Made by a program: the position numbers and the translations under genes. From assembly GCF_900095185.1 (NCBI RefSeq), contig NZ_LT606948.1, positions 1,402,509-1,466,508 on the forward strand: DNA of 64,000 nt, written 5' to 3'. Shown piece after piece: positions 30,210 to 42,888 of the stretch. Source of the stretch: Polynucleobacter necessarius. Its GTDB lineage: Bacteria; Pseudomonadota; Gammaproteobacteria; Burkholderiales; Burkholderiaceae. How positions within the stretch are numbered: the first letter of the stretch is position 1; each line of letters begins with the position of its first letter. The notes beneath the pieces were generated by a model. That model did no database searches, was not told the DNA's origin, and was given only the letters and a program-made list of their open reading frames with translations.

Positions 30210-30995
30210 ATGTTTATAGACTCCCATTGCCATCTCGATTTTCCAGAATTTCAATCTCGACTACCTGAGATTCTGAGCAACATGCGTGAGGCCAGGGTTA
30301 GTCATGCATTGTGTGTATCGGTTGACTTACCTGACTCTCCAAAAGTCTTAAAACTGGCACAGGATCATTCAAATTTATTTGCATCAGTCGGGGTCCACCC
30401 CGACTACGAGGATACTCCTGGACCTAGTATGGAGTTTTTGGTTGATACAGCACTCAACCACTCCAAAATTGTCGCCATCGGGGAGACGGGATTAGATTAC
30501 CATCGCATGGGTGATCGAAGCTATGAGTCTATGGAATGGCAGCGTGAACGCTTTCGTACTCATATTAGGGCTGCAATTGCTTGTAAAAAGCCCTTGATCA
30601 TCCATACTCGATTCGCCTCTGAAGACACCATCAAAATCATGAAGGAAGAGGGCGCTGATCAGATCGGCGGTGTGATGCACTGCTTTACCGAATCCTATGA
30701 GGTTGCAAAGGCAGCAATGGATATAGGCTTCTACATCTCATTTTCTGGCATTGTGACCTTCAAAAGCGCAAAAGATCTCCGAGAAACCTGCAAGCTAATA
30801 CCTATGGATCGATTGCTAATAGAGACAGATTCACCATATTTAGCACCCGTTCCGTATCGCGGCAAGATAAATGAACCCGCTTGGGTTTCCAAGATTGGAG
30901 CATTTATCGCAGACTTGAAAGATGTATCCGTAGAGCAACTAGCTACTATAACCTCAAATAATTTTTATGCATGTTTTCATATGGTTAGAGTTTAA
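30210..30995 (+). CDS. tatD: TatD-family metal-dependent deoxyribonuclease
   Basis: TIM-barrel hydrolase of the TatD family (3'-5' exonuclease activity in relatives). The 261-residue protein has the metal ligands in FIDSHCHLDFPEF, AIGETGLDYHR, PLIIHTRFA, GVMHCFTES and LIETDSPYLAP. It is the last gene of the mltG operon. The final residues (ACFHMVRV) differ from the usual short ending and run into a decayed ankyrin gene, but the catalytic core is complete. Confidence 0.95.
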   Translation: MFIDSHCHLDFPEFQSRLPEILSNMREARVSHALCVSVDLPDSPKVLKLAQDHSNLFASVGVHPDYEDTPGPSMEFLVDTALNHSKIVAIGETGLDYHRMGDRSYESMEWQRERFRTHIRAAIACKKPLIIHTRFASEDTIKIMKEEGADQIGGVMHCFTESYEVAKAAMDIGFYISFSGIVTFKSAKDLRETCKLIPMDRLLIETDSPYLAPVPYRGKINEPAWVSKIGAFIADLKDVSVEQLATITSNNFYACFHMVRV

Positions 30996-31030
30996 TGTAA
31001 TGGCATTGCCTCTGTTAAAGTCACATTAGC

Positions 31031-31228
31031 AATAAATCAACCGATGTAGATTTATCGAATAAAAGCGGTGAAACCCCTTTGATGATTGCCTATATTGATG
31101 GAAATTTACCGGTGGTCAAGAGTCTAGTAGCGCAAAGAAGAGCAGAAATTAATCATATTGGCTTTGATGGACACCACTGCATTACGCTTGCTCTAGAGGG
31201 CAATTCATATAATTTAATATCTCGCTAG
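31031..31228 (+). pseudogene. Ankyrin-repeat protein remnant
   Basis: An open stretch with no start codon reads KSTDVDLSNKSGETPLMIAY, IDGNLPVVKSLVAQRRAEIN and then GFDGHHCITLALEGNSYNLI before TAG. The TPLMIAYIDGNLPVVKSLV block is a typical ankyrin repeat, and the next repeat is present but degraded. It follows tatD directly, where related genomes carry an ankyrin protein. Only about 65 codons remain; partners unknown. Confidence 0.7.
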
Positions 31229-31232
31229 CAAA

Positions 31233-31258
31233 AGCTTTATAAGCAGACTTATAAAGCT
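31233..31258. repeat. Perfect 11-bp inverted repeat after the ankyrin remnant
   Basis: AGCTTTATAAG (31233-31243), loop CAGA, CTTATAAAGCT (31248-31258). No U-run follows, so it is not a standard terminator. The stretch from 31229 to 31400 has no other recognisable feature. Confidence 0.8.
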
Positions 31259-31400
31259 CCAAAAGGCCTTGGACCGATGAAGCCTTGATATATATCTGCG
31301 TATAATTATTATTATGTCAAATAAGATATATCGGTATACTCATACTATGGTGCCGAGTGACTCAAAAACTTTAGTAACTGAGATGGTGACAATCAATCTG

Positions 31401-31988
31401 CTAAAAAGAGATGAACCTTATAACTTCTGGCAGATGTTCTTGGTATTCAGTAATTCCATGATCACTGCCCTCAAGAACCAATTGTGTGGAGCCTTTATAG
31501 AAATCTACCATTTCTTTCCAATCCAAAAGCTCATCACCTTTTGCAGCCATCAAAAGGTAACGCCCTGGATTGCTAATTTGCTCAATTTGGAGTAATTTGA
31601 GTTCATCTATATATTCCCGTCGAAAATCAAAGGGTTCATCAGTATCGTATGTAGTAAGCATGCCTACATGCGGAGCTAACTCTCTCGGCGCTCTAACTGC
31701 TGGATTTAATACAACTGCTTTGCAGCCATATTTCTCTGCTAAATAATTTGTGTAATAACCACCCAAAGAGGAGCCAATCACTACTAAACGATCATGAATA
31801 GACTCTTCAATATGCTTAACCACCATGTCTATACTGTCTTTGGGTGATGCGAGAAGTTGAGAGCAATACCATTCAATTGGACGCTCTAATGTAGACAAAG
31901 CTTTAATTGCGTCACCAGTAATGACTGCCTTACTTGATCTTGGCGAAGAGCGAAAGCCATGAAGATAGACAATTAAAGTTGAGGTCAT
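31401..31988 (-). CDS. YqiA/UPF0227-type esterase
   Basis: A 195-residue alpha/beta hydrolase of the YqiA/YcfP group. It has the oxyanion segment IVYLHGFRSSPRSSKA at the start, the nucleophile elbow VIGSSLGGYYTNYLAEKYG (Ser at about 74), LNPAVRAP, and the catalytic His in LEGSDHGITEYQEH. Related proteins hydrolyse short acyl esters; the natural substrate is unknown. It looks intact although the genes on both sides are decayed. Confidence 0.88.
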   Translation of the reverse strand: MTSTLIVYLHGFRSSPRSSKAVITGDAIKALSTLERPIEWYCSQLLASPKDSIDMVVKHIEESIHDRLVVIGSSLGGYYTNYLAEKYGCKAVVLNPAVRAPRELAPHVGMLTTYDTDEPFDFRREYIDELKLLQIEQISNPGRYLLMAAKGDELLDWKEMVDFYKGSTQLVLEGSDHGITEYQEHLPEVIRFISF

Positions 31989-32304
31989 GTATTGACTGGG
32001 GCCTGTGGTCCGATTTCAAAATGTGCCATTTTCTTTAAAGCCTTAACCATGGCGGAGTGATCCCACAGGCTTTACCTCCATAAGCAGAACATGAGTTAAA
32101 TAATTCCTGAGCTGTTGCAGTATTTGGTAAAGAGACGCCGAGGGCTTTAGCGCGATTGAGAGCGAGATTAAGGTCTTTTTGATGCAACTCAATCCTGAAG
32201 CCTGGGTCGAATGTTCTTTTTACCATTCTCTCGCCATGAACTTCTAACATTTTGGAGCTGGCAAAGCCGCCCTTTAAAGTAACAATAGAGAGGATAAATA
32301 TCAT
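31985..32304 (-). pseudogene. glxR: Tartronate semialdehyde reductase (3-hydroxyisobutyrate dehydrogenase family) remnant
   Basis: Only the C-terminal part of the enzyme is left: VTLKGGFASSKMLEVHGERM, VKRTFDPGFRIELHQKDLNL, ALGVSLPNTATAQELFNSCS, GGKA. The frame then slips; the expected continuation WDHSAMVKALKKMAHFEIGP is in another frame. The NAD-binding half with the GxGxxG motif is absent. It adjoins a hydroxypyruvate isomerase remnant, its usual operon partner in glyoxylate use, which supports GlxR/GarR over other family members. Confidence 0.8.
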
Positions 32305-32480
32305 ATTGAATAAATATGATTATCTGCGCCTACATCATTCAGAATATCAAGCACCTGCTGGGTACTGGATAAATAAAAACCAGGAATCTCAAACGTATTA
32401 ATAGGCTCTATCAACAACCTGATCAATTGCCTTGGGTTCCTTGCAGCCATATTCTTGGGCCCTCCAGTTGCTCACACTCA
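32301..32480 (-). pseudogene. hyi: Hydroxypyruvate isomerase remnant
   Basis: The minus-strand frame reads LLIEPINTFEIPGFYLSSTQ, QVLDILNDVGADN, then a one-base insertion; the next frame gives IFIQYDIY. These are conserved Hyi/Gip segments (metal-binding Glu in IEPIN). Both ends of the gene are missing and the 3' side runs straight into the glxR remnant, so a deletion removed the gene boundary. Confidence 0.7.
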
Positions 32481-32513
32481 ATCCACAACACCCAAGAAGA
32501 AGCAGTCATTTAG

Positions 32514-32546
32514 AAAAACGCCCACCCCTGTAAAGGGGGCTTTTTA
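32514..32546 (-). terminator. Rho-independent terminator after the Ala-Glu-Asp tRNA cluster
   Basis: On the minus strand GCCCCC, a loop TTTACA and GGGGTGGGC form a GC-rich stem with one bulge, followed by GTTTTT. It begins about 8 bases beyond the tRNA-Asp 3' end. The A-run on the other side means it could also act on the plus strand. Confidence 0.75.
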
Positions 32547-32553
32547 ATTGTCT

Positions 32554-32630
32554 TGGCGGAACGGACGGGACTCGAACCCGCGACCCTCGGCGTGACAGGC
32601 CGATATTCTAACCAACTGAACTACCGCTCC
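32554..32630 (-). tRNA. tRNA-Asp (GTC)
   Basis: 77 bases with encoded CCA. Acceptor GGAGCGG pairs with CCGTTCC (one G-U); anticodon loop CTGTCAC gives GTC; T-arm GGTTCGAGT. Confidence 0.97.
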
Positions 32631-32684
32631 AAAATACATCGACTAACACAACACCATACATCTTTTACAGCAACCAGAAAAATC

Positions 32685-32760
32685 TGGCGTCCCCAGGGGG
32701 ATTCGAACCCCCGTACTCACCGTGAAAGGGTGATGTCCTAGGCCTCTAGACGATGGGGAC
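32685..32760 (-). tRNA. tRNA-Glu (TTC)
   Basis: 76 bases with encoded CCA. Acceptor GTCCCCA pairs exactly with TGGGGAC; anticodon loop CTTTCAC gives TTC. It lies downstream of gltX, the gene for its own synthetase. Confidence 0.97.
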
Positions 32761-32796
32761 CTGGAGTACACAAAACATATAATTATTTTAAATGCT

Positions 32797-32872
<76 letters not shown>

Positions 32873-32949
32873 GAAAAATCTCGTAACAAAACCACAAGAC
32901 ACTCAAAACAATTTAAAATTTTATCCTATTTTTGTGCGAGCGCGCAAAT

Positions 32950-34350
32950 TCAGTCTAGAAACACATTCGAGAGGCGATTCAATGCCTCCTCCTTGCCTAA
33001 TACCACGAGTACAGAATCAATAGCGGGGGTCTTTGTAGTAGCAAATAGCGCATAACGAACAGGCATTGCCAAGGCAGGCATTTTGATTTGATGCTTAGCC
33101 AACACTTGTTTAAATATTGCGCTGTAAGCCTCTTTACTTGGTTCACATATAGAGATCGCATCAACCAAGTCTTTTAATGCTGGAACTATAGCCTCAGGTA
33201 TGTTTTCTTTAATTTGATCAGTGGTCAATTGAGGCGCTGGCAAGTAAAAGAGCTTTACGCCTTCTGCAATTTCAAGCAAAGTATTCGCACGATCTTGAAG
33301 CAAACTCACCACTTGAACAAAGTCTGGCCCCGATTCGGTATCGATACCTAATTCGTGTGCAAAGGGTTCTGTGATCTCTGCCAATCTCATAGGGTCAGAA
33401 TTTTGAATATATTGGTGATTAAGCCACAGTAATTTCTCGGGGTTGTGCTGTGCTGGCGAGCGACCCAAATTTTTTAAATCAAACCAGTCTACAAATTGCT
33501 CTTTAGTAAACACCTCTGCGTCGCCATGCGACCAACCAAGACGTGCAAGATAATTAAGAATGGCTTCAGGAAGGTAACCTGCCCTTTGGTAATCCCGCAC
33601 ACTCATGGCGCCGTTACGCTTGCTCATTTTCTCACCGCCGTCATTTACAACAGTTGGTAGATGAGCATATACGGGTGGTGTACCACCCAAGGCTTTCATA
33701 ATATTAATCTGCCTTGGGGTGTTATTGACATGATCATCACCTCGAATTACATGGGTAATTTTCATATCCATATCATCAACCACGACACAAAAGTTATATG
33801 TTGGAGTGCCGTCAGGTCTTGCAATGACTAAGTCGTCTAATTCATCATTGCTAATTTCTATTTGACCTTTAACTGCATCATTCCAAATTACGGAACCGCC
33901 AATGGGATTTTTAAAGCGAATCACAGGACTAATACCCTCTGGAATCGGAGGCAAAGATTTGCCGGGCTCAGGTCGCCACATACCGTCATAGCGAGGCTTC
34001 TCTTTATTGGCCATTTGTTGATCGCGCAACAGGTTTAACTCATTTTCAGTCATGTAACACGGATAAGCTAAACCCGCATTTAGCATCTGCTTTACCACCT
34101 CACGATAGCGATCTATTCTCTGCATTTGGTAGATCGGACCCTCATCCCAATCTAAGCCTAACCATGACATGCCCTCGATAATGACATCAACAGCCTCCTG
34201 CGTGGACCGCTCAAGATCAGTATCTTCAATACGCAGAATGAAGTCTCCCTGATTATGGCGAGCAAATGCCCAAGGATAGAGGGCACTGCGTAGATTTCCC
34301 AAATGTATAAAGCCTGTAGGACTTGGGGCGAAACGTGTACGAATATGCAT
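32950..34350 (-). CDS. gltX: Glutamyl-tRNA synthetase
   Basis: Charges tRNA-Glu. From ATG 34350 it is 466 residues, standard for the non-discriminating or discriminating bacterial type. HIGH-like motif [19 protein letters not shown] at the N-terminus, [15 protein letters not shown], and KMSKR in [17 protein letters not shown]. An upstream in-frame ATG at 34359 exists, with GAG four bases before it; the family start ([12 protein letters not shown]) favours 34350. Same strand as, and 77 bases upstream of, the Ala-Glu-Asp tRNA genes. Confidence 0.97.
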   Translation of the reverse strand: MHIRTRFAPSPTGFIHLGNLRSALYPWAFARHNQGDFILRIEDTDLERSTQEAVDVIIEGMSWLGLDWDEGPIYQMQRIDRYREVVKQMLNAGLAYPCYMTENELNLLRDQQMANKEKPRYDGMWRPEPGKSLPPIPEGISPVIRFKNPIGGSVIWNDAVKGQIEISNDELDDLVIARPDGTPTYNFCVVVDDMDMKITHVIRGDDHVNNTPRQINIMKALGGTPPVYAHLPTVVNDGGEKMSKRNGAMSVRDYQRAGYLPEAILNYLARLGWSHGDAEVFTKEQFVDWFDLKNLGRSPAQHNPEKLLWLNHQYIQNSDPMRLAEITEPFAHELGIDTESGPDFVQVVSLLQDRANTLLEIAEGVKLFYLPAPQLTTDQIKENIPEAIVPALKDLVDAISICEPSKEAYSAIFKQVLAKHQIKMPALAMPVRYALFATTKTPAIDSVLVVLGKEEALNRLSNVFLD

Positions 34351-34379
34351 AAATAGCATTATCTCAGGTTAGCCTGAAT

Positions 34380-34769
34380 ATGACTAAATTCGGAACAAAG
34401 TGGATACTTTGACTTATGTGTGATGGTGCGCCAGTCAGGGGTGAAATCGTCTCTATCGGCAATGCCTGGCAAGCTGTTCTAGAGCGTCGTAATGACCCCC
34501 CATGTTGCCGTACGCAAAATTTTTTGGGTGACTTTGTTGGGCGCAGCAACGCTTCTGAGTGTCAGCCTCAAGAAATAAAGTTACTGATATTTTGCGTAGG
34601 CTTGGTGAGGAGGAAGTGCAAAGAAAGCACTCTTGCAGAATAAGTTGCAGTAGCAACTATCTGTGATTTTTGTGCCCAACCCTATCGTTTTGGTGCAGTA
34701 GATTGCATTCAAGTCTTGAAGACTGATTTATTAAGCGATGCCACCTACTCTCCTTCAAGCGGACATTAA
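34380..34769 (+). pseudogene. hslO: Redox-regulated chaperone Hsp33 pseudogene
   Basis: The N-terminal block MCDGAPVRGEIVSIGNAWQA, LERRNDPP and LGDFVG is recognisable, then frames change (AATLLSVSLK can be read as SNASECQPQEIK in the shifted frame). The centre of the protein is missing. The C-terminal redox domain resumes as RRLGEEEV and CDFCAQPYRFGAVDCIQV, ending SPSSSGH. Only the CxxC zinc pair remains; the CxC pair is in the deleted part. About 390 of roughly 900 bases are left. Convergent with ftsB, four bases away. Confidence 0.85.
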
Positions 34770-34773
34770 TCAT

Positions 34774-35079
34774 CTATTGTTTTGTTGCCTGAGGTGCTGA
34801 GGATTTGTCGGCGGGAAGAATCTGCACAAAGAACTCGCCCTCTTTAATCATGCCATGCTCAACTCGAGCGCGCTCTTCGATGGCACGGGTCCCATCCTTG
34901 AGATCTTTAACATCCCCTGCTAATTTAGCATTACGAAGAGACAAGAGGCTATTCTGCGCCTCTTGTAGCTCAACTTGACGCTCCATCTCATACACCTTAA
35001 GCCATCCCCCCTTACCCAACCAAAGGGGGTACTGAATTGCAATCAGCAATACCAGCATGGAGTAAATGACTATACGCAT
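34774..35079 (-). CDS. ftsB: Cell division protein FtsB
   Basis: Small bitopic membrane protein of the FtsQ-FtsB-FtsL subcomplex that licenses septal synthesis. The 101-residue protein has a transmembrane helix at about 4-20 ([18 protein letters not shown]), then a coiled coil (about 30-65) with [14 protein letters not shown] and the conserved [20 protein letters not shown]. It follows eno by 14 bases, the arrangement usual in Burkholderiales. Confidence 0.93.
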   Translation of the reverse strand: MRIVIYSMLVLLIAIQYPLWLGKGGWLKVYEMERQVELQEAQNSLLSLRNAKLAGDVKDLKDGTRAIEERARVEHGMIKEGEFFVQILPADKSSAPQATKQ

Positions 35080-35093
35080 AGACTATAGGATGC

Positions 35094-37284
<2,191 letters not shown>

Positions 37285-37293
37285 AGTTTTCCT

Positions 37294-38958
<1,665 letters not shown>

Positions 38959-39064
38959 TTAATAAGCTCTCTTGCAAAAAGTAATTATAACGATAGACAA
39001 TGCTTTCCCTCAAATTGAAAATCGTTAATATTCTGTTTTCTTGCCTATAAAGACTTTTTTAGCT

Positions 39065-39238
39065 ATGCGCCTATTATTTGCCGCACTATTAACCATCCTC
39101 TCCCTTTTGCTATCGCATTCAATAAGAATGCCTGCCAATATAGGGGCTATTTTTGCTTTGAATCTATTTCTTGGATGGTCCTTAATAGGCTGGGTTATTG
39201 CCCTAGTTTGGGTGATGAAGGATGAGGAGGTTTTGTAG
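39065..39238 (+). CDS. Small membrane protein of the superinfection-immunity (Imm) family
   Basis: A 57-residue hydrophobic protein with two transmembrane segments (about 1-20 and 28-52). The second, FALNLFLGWSLIGWVIALVW, matches the characteristic core of Imm_superinfect proteins, named after phage T4 Imm but widespread in bacterial chromosomes. ATG 39065 is chosen by hydrophobicity; TTG 39041 upstream in frame would add eight residues. Neither has a clear ribosome binding site. No phage genes are nearby, so a phage role is doubtful; the function is unknown. Confidence 0.65.
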   Translation: MRLLFAALLTILSLLLSHSIRMPANIGAIFALNLFLGWSLIGWVIALVWVMKDEEVL

Positions 39239-39375
39239 TTTTAGCCTGTAACTTTTCCATATTGCATTGAGGGATTACAAATCTTCCTAGTAAAAACCCA
39301 TATTTTTCAATGATTTAGAGTTTTTTTAGTTAAATTTCTCTTTTAAACTCTTATATAAGACTTAAATAAGTAACT

Positions 39376-39381
39376 ATAATC
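39376..39381 (+). promoter_or_regulatory. Candidate -10 element for acnB
   Basis: TATAAT lies 67 bases before the acnB start in an AT-rich gap (39239-39447) that has no other feature. No good -35 box is seen at the right spacing. AGGA at 39438-39441 is the acnB ribosome binding site. Confidence 0.4.
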
Positions 39382-39447
39382 GGTTTAGTCGGGAGAGAAT
39401 TCCCTTTCGGCCTTTCTCTTGACCACTTTTACCTCACAGGAAACACA

Positions 39448-42033
39448 ATGTTAGAAGCCTATAACGCCCAAGTTGCAGAGCGCGCAGCTCTTGGTATTCC
39501 CGCACTACCATTAACCAAGGATCAAACATTTGAGTTAGTTAAATTGCTAAAAACCCCGCCTAACGGCAAAGAGGCTGAACTTGTAGAGCTAATAACAAAT
39601 CGTGTTCCTGCAGGCGTTGATGAAGCAGCAAAAGTAAAGGCTGAGTTTTTAAATGCAATCGCCAAGGACACAGAAAAGTCCCCTTTAATTTCTCGTATCA
39701 AAGCAACTGAGTTATTGGGAGCAATGCTTGGCGGTTACAACATCAAACCGCTTGTTAAATTACTGAGTGATGCTGAGTGTGGTTCTGCAGCGGCGGCTGC
39801 CCTTAAGAAAACATTATTAATGTTTGACTATTTCCACGATGTTCAAGAGTTAGCGGAAAAAGGAAATGCGAATGCTAAATCGGTTCTGCAAAGCTGGGCT
39901 GATGCAGAGTGGTTTACAAGTCGCCCTGCTGTTCCAGAAAGCATGAAACTTACGGTTTTCAAGGTCACAGGCGAAACCAATACCGACGACTTATCCCCCG
40001 CTCCTGACGCTTGGAGTCGACCCGACATTCCTTTGCATGCTACCGTCATGCTGAAGAATCCACGTCCTGGCATTGAACCCGATGAGACCGGAGTTCGCGG
40101 TCCGATGAAACAAATTGCTGAGTTGCAGAAAAAGGGCAATCAAATTGCTTACGTTGGTGACGTTGTTGGAACCGGATCTTCACGTAAATCTGCAACAAAT
40201 TCTGTTTTATGGTGGACTGGCCAAGATATCCCTTTTGTACCAAACAAACGTTATGGCGGCGTCTGCTTGGGCACCAAAATTGCACCGATCTTCTTCAATA
40301 CGATGGAAGACGCGGGCGCATTACCAATAGAACTCGATGTCAATCAAATGAATATGGGTGATGTTATTGAATTGCGCCCATATGAAGGTAAAGCTTATAA
40401 AGACGGTAAAGAGATTGCTTCTTTCACAATGAAGTCCCCAGTTATTTTTGATGAAGTTCGAGCAGGTGGTCGTATTCCATTGATCGTAGGTCGTGGTCTT
40501 ACTGCAAAAGCTCGTGTGGCCTTCGGTTTGCCAGCTTCCACGGAGTTCCGCGTACCTGTTAGCCCACCCGACAATAAAAAAGGTTACAGTTTGGCTCAAA
40601 AGATGGTTGGTCGCGCCTGTGGATTGCCAGAAGGTCAAGGCGTACGCCCAGACACTTACTGTGAGCCTCATATGACCACTGTTGGATCTCAAGATACCAC
40701 TGGCCCTATGACCCGCGATGAGTTGAAAGATTTGGCTTGCTTAGGCTTCTCAGCTGATTTAGTGATGCAATCTTTCTGTCACACATCAGCTTATCCAAAG
40801 CCTGTTGATATTCGCACCCACCATGAATTGCCGGCATTTATGACCAATCGTGGCGGTGTTGCATTGCGTCCAGGTGATGGCGTGATTCATAGCTGGCTTA
40901 ATCGTTTATTACTGCCTGATACTTGCGGCACTGGTGGCGATAGCCATACTCGTTTCCCGATCGGCATCTCCTTCCCTGCAGGCTCTGGTTTAGTAGCCTT
41001 TGCAGCAGCAACTGGCGTAATGCCATTAGATATGCCCGAGTCTGTATTGGTTCGCTTCAAAGGAAAAATGCAACCCGGTCTTACGTTGCGAGATCTGGTA
41101 AATGCTATTCCTTTGTATGCAATCAAAAAAGGTTTGTTAACCATTGAGAAACAAGGCAAAAAAAATATTTTTTCAGGACGTATTTTAGAGATTGAAGGCT
41201 TACCAGACCTTAAGGTTGAGCAAGCATTTGAATTGTCTGATGCTTCCGCTGAGCGCTCTGCAGGTGGCTGTGCAGTACAACTTAATAAAGAACCAATCAT
41301 TGAATACATGCAATCTAACATCACACTAATGAAGTGGATGATTGCTAATGGCTATGAAGATAAGCGTACTTTAGGTCGCCGCATTAAGGCCATGGAGGCA
41401 TGGATTGCAAAGCCTGAATTACTCAAGGCCGATGCAAATGCTGACTACGCTGAGATCATTGAGATTGACATGAGTGAAATTAAAGAGCCAATCCTGGCGT
41501 GCCCTAATGATCCAGATGATGTCAAGTTCCTCTCTGAAGTTGCTGGCGAAAAAATTGACGAAGTCTTTATTGGTTCGTGCATGACTAACATTGGTCACTT
41601 CCGTGCAGCTGGCAAAGTACTCGAGGGTAAGTCTGATATCCCAACCCGTCTTTGGATTGCCCCTCCCACTAAAATGGATCAAATGGTTCTCACAGAAGAG
41701 GGTTACTATGGCGTCCTAGGACGCACCGGCGCCCGGATGGAAACCCCAGGCTGTTCACTTTGTATGGGTAATCAAGCTCAAATCCGCAAGGGTTCAACCG
41801 CAGTATCTACATCGACACGTAACTTCCCTAATCGTTTGGGCATTGATACGCGTGTTTACTTAGCATCTGCTGAGCTTGCTTCTGTTGCAGCACTCTTGGG
41901 TCGACTACCTACTCCCAAAGAATATTTGGAGCAAGTTGAGTCATTGAATGCTAAGGCAGCTGAGGTGTATCGCTATACGAACTTTGACAAGATCCCGTCA
42001 TTTAGCGATGTCGCCAATACGGTTGCTATTTAA
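39448..42033 (+). CDS. acnB: Aconitate hydratase B
   Basis: Bifunctional aconitase / 2-methylisocitrate dehydratase of the TCA cycle. The 861-residue protein has the AcnB-specific HEAT-like N-terminal domain (about 1-160), then the swivel domain placed before the catalytic core ([18 protein letters not shown] near 178), and the iron-sulfur ligands in [10 protein letters not shown] and [28 protein letters not shown] is present. Fully intact. Since prpE is broken, its methylcitrate-cycle role is probably no longer needed here. Confidence 0.98.
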   Translation: MLEAYNAQVAERAALGIPALPLTKDQTFELVKLLKTPPNGKEAELVELITNRVPAGVDEAAKVKAEFLNAIAKDTEKSPLISRIKATELLGAMLGGYNIKPLVKLLSDAECGSAAAAALKKTLLMFDYFHDVQELAEKGNANAKSVLQSWADAEWFTSRPAVPESMKLTVFKVTGETNTDDLSPAPDAWSRPDIPLHATVMLKNPRPGIEPDETGVRGPMKQIAELQKKGNQIAYVGDVVGTGSSRKSATNSVLWWTGQDIPFVPNKRYGGVCLGTKIAPIFFNTMEDAGALPIELDVNQMNMGDVIELRPYEGKAYKDGKEIASFTMKSPVIFDEVRAGGRIPLIVGRGLTAKARVAFGLPASTEFRVPVSPPDNKKGYSLAQKMVGRACGLPEGQGVRPDTYCEPHMTTVGSQDTTGPMTRDELKDLACLGFSADLVMQSFCHTSAYPKPVDIRTHHELPAFMTNRGGVALRPGDGVIHSWLNRLLLPDTCGTGGDSHTRFPIGISFPAGSGLVAFAAATGVMPLDMPESVLVRFKGKMQPGLTLRDLVNAIPLYAIKKGLLTIEKQGKKNIFSGRILEIEGLPDLKVEQAFELSDASAERSAGGCAVQLNKEPIIEYMQSNITLMKWMIANGYEDKRTLGRRIKAMEAWIAKPELLKADANADYAEIIEIDMSEIKEPILACPNDPDDVKFLSEVAGEKIDEVFIGSCMTNIGHFRAAGKVLEGKSDIPTRLWIAPPTKMDQMVLTEEGYYGVLGRTGARMETPGCSLCMGNQAQIRKGSTAVSTSTRNFPNRLGIDTRVYLASAELASVAALLGRLPTPKEYLEQVESLNAKAAEVYRYTNFDKIPSFSDVANTVAI

Positions 42034-42054
42034 CTACTACTATCAGTAGTAGTT
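42032..42054. repeat. Perfect 9-bp inverted repeat at the acnB stop
   Basis: AACTACTAC, loop TATCA, GTAGTAGTT. It includes the last base of the acnB stop codon and precedes the terminator. It could stabilise the 3' end of the mRNA. Confidence 0.7.
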
Positions 42055-42067
42055 GTTTGGCTAAAGA

Positions 42068-42096
42068 AAAGGCGATCATATGATCGCCTTTTTTAT
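42068..42096 (+). terminator. Rho-independent terminator after acnB
   Basis: AAAGGCGATCATATGATCGCCTTTTTT forms a near-perfect stem (GGCGATCA/TGATCGCC) with A-run and T-run on either side, so it may serve both acnB and the convergent SpeE-like gene. Confidence 0.9.
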
Positions 42097-42110
42097 TGAA
42101 ATAAAACAAA

Positions 42111-42869
42111 TTAGATTGAAAGCATAGACTCTTGTCGGGCATTCGCACGACTTAGACCAGAGACCCAGTTATTGGTTGGTAAACCAGTTTGTTTCATCAG
42201 AAGCTTCGCACGCCGAGAAACATCTTTCCACGCTGCCACTAACTTAGGACCCTTAAATGCGAGAGCTACCACATTGCAATCATGTGATTCAGGAAACAAC
42301 AAAACCCGATCATCAAAAGCTTCACAGATATTTTTCAGATTTATTGCAAAACTCTTATGTCTTGAGAACAAGTTTACTGCCATCACACCAGGGCTCTTCA
42401 GAACATTAAAGCATCCTTTATAAAATTCCAATGAGCTGGCAGCAGGACCATCACAAATTGCATCATATAAGTCAACTTGCACTGCATCAAAATGACCCTG
42501 ATATTGTTTGTTCTTTACAAACTGCTTTGCATCCGTTTGGAGAGTTTCTAGTTTGCGATCATCATCAGCAGGCGTAAAAAATATCGAGCGTGCAGAATCA
42601 ATGACTGATGGGTTAAGTTCAACAACGGTGGTTTTGACAGCAGGACAATAGCGATATTGAAACTTAGTTAATGCACCAGTTCCCAGCCCCAACTGCGCAA
42701 TCCGCATTCCAGGTTTAGTTTTTAAAAATAGCAGCCAAGCCATCATTTGTTGGTTGTATTCCAGATAGATTTCATCTGGATCACGCAGACGCATTGCGCC
42801 CTGGATTAATGCAGTACCAAAGTGAAGATAGCGAATACCGCGGCTTTCAGAAAAGGTAATTGACTCCAT
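42111..42869 (-). CDS. Spermidine synthase-like methyltransferase-fold protein
   Basis: A 252-residue protein of the spermine/spermidine synthase superfamily. The nucleotide-binding motif is IAQLGLGTGALTKFQYRYCP (about 61-80), followed by VVELNPSVIDSAR, a DAKQFV segment and FDAVQVDLYDA. The N-terminal LRDPDEIYLEYNQQMMAWLL corresponds to the substrate entry region. True polyamine specificity is not shown; many such short homologues in Burkholderiales have unknown substrates. Intact; 19 bases after purL on the same strand. Confidence 0.85.
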   Translation of the reverse strand: MESITFSESRGIRYLHFGTALIQGAMRLRDPDEIYLEYNQQMMAWLLFLKTKPGMRIAQLGLGTGALTKFQYRYCPAVKTTVVELNPSVIDSARSIFFTPADDDRKLETLQTDAKQFVKNKQYQGHFDAVQVDLYDAICDGPAASSLEFYKGCFNVLKSPGVMAVNLFSRHKSFAINLKNICEAFDDRVLLFPESHDCNVVALAFKGPKLVAAWKDVSRRAKLLMKQTGLPTNNWVSGLSRANARQESMLSI

Positions 42870-42888
42870 CTCTTGATGGCTGAGTTAA

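Noticed and set aside
31314-31595. Plus-strand 93-codon ORF
   Set aside because: Two thirds of it lies antisense to the conserved esterase gene; the first 30 codons resemble nothing I know.
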